Source of the DNA: a bacterium
GTDB taxonomy: Bacteria; Patescibacteriota; Microgenomatia; JAADGY01
Assembly: GCA_013152165.1 (NCBI GenBank)
Contig: JAADGY010000004.1
Location: 1-14,840 of the forward strand
Direction of reading: 5' to 3'
Length of the DNA stretch: 14,840 bases
Positions 13,159 to 14,840 of the stretch are shown here, piece after piece; positions within the stretch are counted from its first letter, which is position 1, and the number at the start of each line of letters is the position of its first letter. The notes under the pieces were generated by a model. The model ran no database searches, was not told the DNA's origin, and worked only from the letters and a program-made list of their open reading frames with translations. The position numbers and the translations under genes are program-made.

Positions 13159-13178
13159 GATATAGTTTGATATAGTTT
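13159..13178. repeat. Tandem 10-mer
   Basis: GATATAGTTT is repeated twice head to tail. It is short and may be chance, but it sits between the DnaA-box-like cluster and the G-rich tract. Confidence 0.5.
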
Positions 13179-13210
13179 GGCGTTTGGCCGGTGCGGTGAA
13201 AGTCGGCGGC

Positions 13211-13236
13211 GGGTTTTGGGGGATTTGGCGGGGGGG
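13211..13236 (+). other. G-quadruplex motif
   Basis: Runs of three, five and seven Gs are joined by loops TTTT and ATTTGGC. The last run splits into GGG-G-GGG, which satisfies the usual four-run G-quadruplex rule. It is followed by an A/T-rich stretch. Confidence 0.55.
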
Positions 13237-13856
13237 TTTAAAAAGCTTTAAAAGTGGTTGTTATTTTTTAAAAGGTTGGCTTTTTTAATTAAATGTTTTG
13301 ATAGCTGGTAACTGGTCTACTCTGTTTTGTAATGGTGCATTTTTCGGTAGGTTAGGAGAAAGACGATATGTCGCACAAGATACATTTTACGAAGTAATGT
13401 CTGAAAACCCCTACTGCAGCGATTAAATGGCAAAAAGCAAAAATAGTAAGAAGTTTAAAAGAAAAAAGAGTTTATTTTAAGTTTATTTTGGCTTTTTTTT
13501 TAGTTTAGCGCCCTATTTTGAAGCTGGAGGTTGTAAGTGAGTCAGATCGGGGCTTTGCTTTAAAAACTTGGTGATAATAGTTGGAAGGCGGGCAAACTAA
13601 GGCAAAAGCAAAAGAACCAAGTATATTGGGATATTATTGAGTGTGAAGAATTAAAATAAGATGATAGATTGTATGGCTTTGGGCTAAAACGTTTAAATTT
13701 GAGCCGATTATGGGCTGGGCTAGAGAAAAAACTTTCCGCAACTGGGGACAAATGTTTAATTTGGAATTCGAGTGGGGAGAAAGATCGTGGATTCTAAATC
13801 TTTTAATAAATTAGATCCAGGATTTGAAAGCGGTCTTAAAAAAGCCTGATTGTTGT

Positions 13857-14381
13857 TTAGCTGGTGTTTGCTTTGCGATTGATGAGCTGGTATAAGGCGA
13901 TCGAGCCGGCGACGGCGACGTTAAGCGAGTTATGCTTGCCCCATTGGGGGATTTCTAAGACAACGTCGCTTAGATCAAGCCCGGCTTGGGAAACTCCCAT
14001 TATTTCATTGCCTAAAATTAAACCAACAGCCGGCGTGCTTGGTTGGTAGGTTAAAATATTTTGGCTTTTTGGAGTTTGTTCTAGGGCGGCGATGGTTATG
14101 GTTTTGTGATTGCTTCGCAGATATTTAACAGCTTCTTGAATGTTGGGAAAATGCTGCCATGGGACGATTTGGCTGGTGCCCATGTCGGTTTTGTGGATAT
14201 GGGGGTGGAGCTTAACGGTCTCTTGTTGGGGGTCAAGGTCGACTCCGGAGTAGCCGACCAGCAGAATTTTTTCCACCCCTACCCCGTCGGCGGTGCGAAA
14301 AAGAGCCCCGACGTTAAACAAGCTCCTGATATTTTCCAGGATTAAATATAGTTTTAGATTAGGCCGTTTGACTTTTAACAT
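13857..14381 (-). CDS. SpoU/TrmH-family RNA 2'-O-methyltransferase
   Basis: This enzyme transfers methyl from S-adenosylmethionine to a ribose 2'-OH in rRNA or tRNA. All three SPOUT motifs are present: NIRSLFNVGALFRTAD (17-32), LILGNEIMGV (121-130) and EIPQWGKHNSLNVAVAGSIALY (143-164), which form the trefoil-knot cofactor site. At 174 residues it is a minimal form without the extra RNA-binding N-terminal domain of longer members. The substrate cannot be read from the sequence. It stands alone on the minus strand, with a TATAAT (minus 14414-14409) that would give a leader of about 20 bases. Its upstream neighbour on the same strand ends 170 bp away. Confidence 0.92.
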   Translation of the reverse strand: MLKVKRPNLKLYLILENIRSLFNVGALFRTADGVGVEKILLVGYSGVDLDPQQETVKLHPHIHKTDMGTSQIVPWQHFPNIQEAVKYLRSNHKTITIAALEQTPKSQNILTYQPSTPAVGLILGNEIMGVSQAGLDLSDVVLEIPQWGKHNSLNVAVAGSIALYQLINRKANTS

Positions 14382-14408
14382 AATATCTTGACATGAAGCA
14401 CTTTTTTA

Positions 14409-14414
14409 TTATAT
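14409..14414 (-). promoter_or_regulatory. -10 box of the SpoU/TrmH gene
   Basis: ATTATA on the + strand reads TATAAT on the minus strand, 27 bp upstream of the ATG at 14381. No convincing -35 is seen. Unlike most units here, this would give a short untranslated leader. Confidence 0.45.
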
Positions 14415-14551
14415 GCTGTAAATGTAAGGTTGACGATTATTGGGGAGATTTGATTAGCAGAATAGAGTTGGGAGTGCTTGTTTTTGGGGTTTTGATAATT
14501 TTCCGGTTATATTAGTCAAATTACGGGGTAAATGTATCAAAGTATATGAAT

Positions 14552-14840
14552 TTAAAAGCCTCGTTTCTCGATTTCCTGCATTTTATAGGTGATGGCGTTG
14601 ATTTTGGCTTTTTCTTGGGCGGCTTGGTTTAGGGAGTCTTGCTTGGCTTTAAGGTAGATATCTGATCCGGTTTTTTGGTATTGCTTTTGATAACTATCGG
14701 CGCCTTTTAGGTGGAATTTGTAGAAGACTTTGGCCGAGGTTAGCTTATAACCCAACTGAAGCAGTTGATTGTAATCAGATTGGGTGTAGCAGAGGGTCGA
14801 GGTAGAGCCGTCTAGATGGGTAACGGTGTAGCGGTGGCAA
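14552..14840 (-). CDS. 3' part of an unrecognised gene, cut by the window edge
   Basis: The frame stays open to the right edge, so this is the C-terminal part (at least 95 codons) of a longer protein. The visible part begins CHRYTVTHLDGSTSTLCYTQ and continues through YNQLLQLGYKLTSAKVFYKF. It ends in a Lys/Gln/Ala-rich helix (about KTGSDIYLKAKQDSLNQAAQ onwards) that could be a coiled coil. A TTG inside the frame at 14755 could be mistaken for a start, but the upstream codons read on without a stop. No family is recognised. Its composition (K, T, Q rich; few Gly or Val) matches other minus-strand proteins of the window. Confidence 0.65.
   Translation of the reverse strand, partial: CHRYTVTHLDGSTSTLCYTQSDYNQLLQLGYKLTSAKVFYKFHLKGADSYQKQYQKTGSDIYLKAKQDSLNQAAQEKAKINAITYKMQEIEKRGF

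Larger units (their letters stand above)
12532..13856. other. 1.3-kb region without a convincing gene
   Basis: All six frames are closed by frequent stops, and no tRNA, tmRNA or RNase P RNA signature was recognised by eye. The stretch holds repeat copy V, three direct repeats at 25-bp spacing (12820-12882) and an inverted pair TTTTCACAC/GTGTGAAAA (12882-12890 and 12917-12925). It also holds DnaA-box-like sites (13068-13097), a tandem 10-mer (13159-13178), a G-quadruplex motif (13211-13236) and an AT-rich stretch (13237-13300). A decayed gene or an unrecognised RNA remains possible. Confidence 0.7.

Noticed and set aside
13560..13751. 63-codon minus frame in the gene-free region
   Set aside because: It has a low-complexity Ser/Phe composition, no start signal and no family resemblance.
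12532..13856. Chromosomal replication origin
   Set aside because: DnaA-like boxes, iterons and AT-rich DNA are present, but G exceeds C on the + strand on both sides and no dnaA, dnaN or other origin-linked gene is near.
14388..14415. + strand sigma-70 promoter (TTGACA with TATATG, 16-bp spacer)
   Set aside because: No gene or clear RNA follows on the + strand; it is probably a chance match in an AT-rich gap.

Overview
The window looks like a chromosomal segment of a Patescibacteria (Candidate Phyla Radiation) bacterium, most likely Microgenomates-like. This placement is inference from gene content and style: a short set of core genes, a degraded LCP/LytR_C-type membrane protein ahead of yebC, a Pif1-type helicase ending in a WYL domain, a HerA/VirD4-like pump ATPase paired with a Cys-rich protein, and leaderless promoters. 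UGA acts as a stop at the expected ends of queA and of the membrane gene after yebC. That argues for the standard bacterial code and against the recoded Gracilibacteria/Absconditabacteria. The + strand is G/T-rich almost throughout, even opposite minus-strand genes.

Layout from the left: two near-identical palindromes (45-70 and 116-145) precede pyruvate kinase (pyk, +). A repeat-filled gap follows, then queA (-). queA is divergent from a three-gene + unit: LCP/LytR_C-like membrane protein, yebC, polytopic membrane protein. After another repeat block come ybeY (+) and a third repeat block. Next is a minus-strand pair: a HerA/VirD4-type ATPase (7382-9139) and a Cys-rich protein (6632-7372). 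The pair is divergent from a MerR/BmrR-like regulator (+), which is followed by a charged coiled-coil protein (+). A fourth repeat block, the Pif1-WYL helicase (+) and a fifth repeat block lead into a 1.3-kb gene-free region. That region holds three direct repeats at exactly 25-bp spacing, DnaA-box-like sites and a G-quadruplex motif. The window ends with a SpoU/TrmH rRNA/tRNA methyltransferase (-) and the 3' part of an unrecognised gene (-).

Most first-in-unit genes have a TATAAT-like hexamer 3-9 bp before the start codon, so their mRNAs should be leaderless or nearly so. Strong Shine-Dalgarno sequences are seen only inside the lcp-like/yebC/membrane operon. Both divergent pairs have start codons only 21 and 19 bp apart, so the two promoters must overlap.

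The most unusual structure is a modular dispersed repeat. It has an AT-rich tract plus several GC-rich hairpins, some with compensatory or G-U-preserving differences between copies. It abuts or overlaps the 3' end of all five + strand transcription units and appears to have shaped the C-termini of YbeY and the Pif1-WYL protein. A related hairpin sits in the last codons of the ATPase. Functionally the window mixes housekeeping (glycolysis, queuosine, ribosome maturation, translation control, RNA methylation, helicase) with one locus that could be an uncharacterised envelope or DNA-transport module: regulator, pump ATPase, Cys-rich partner.
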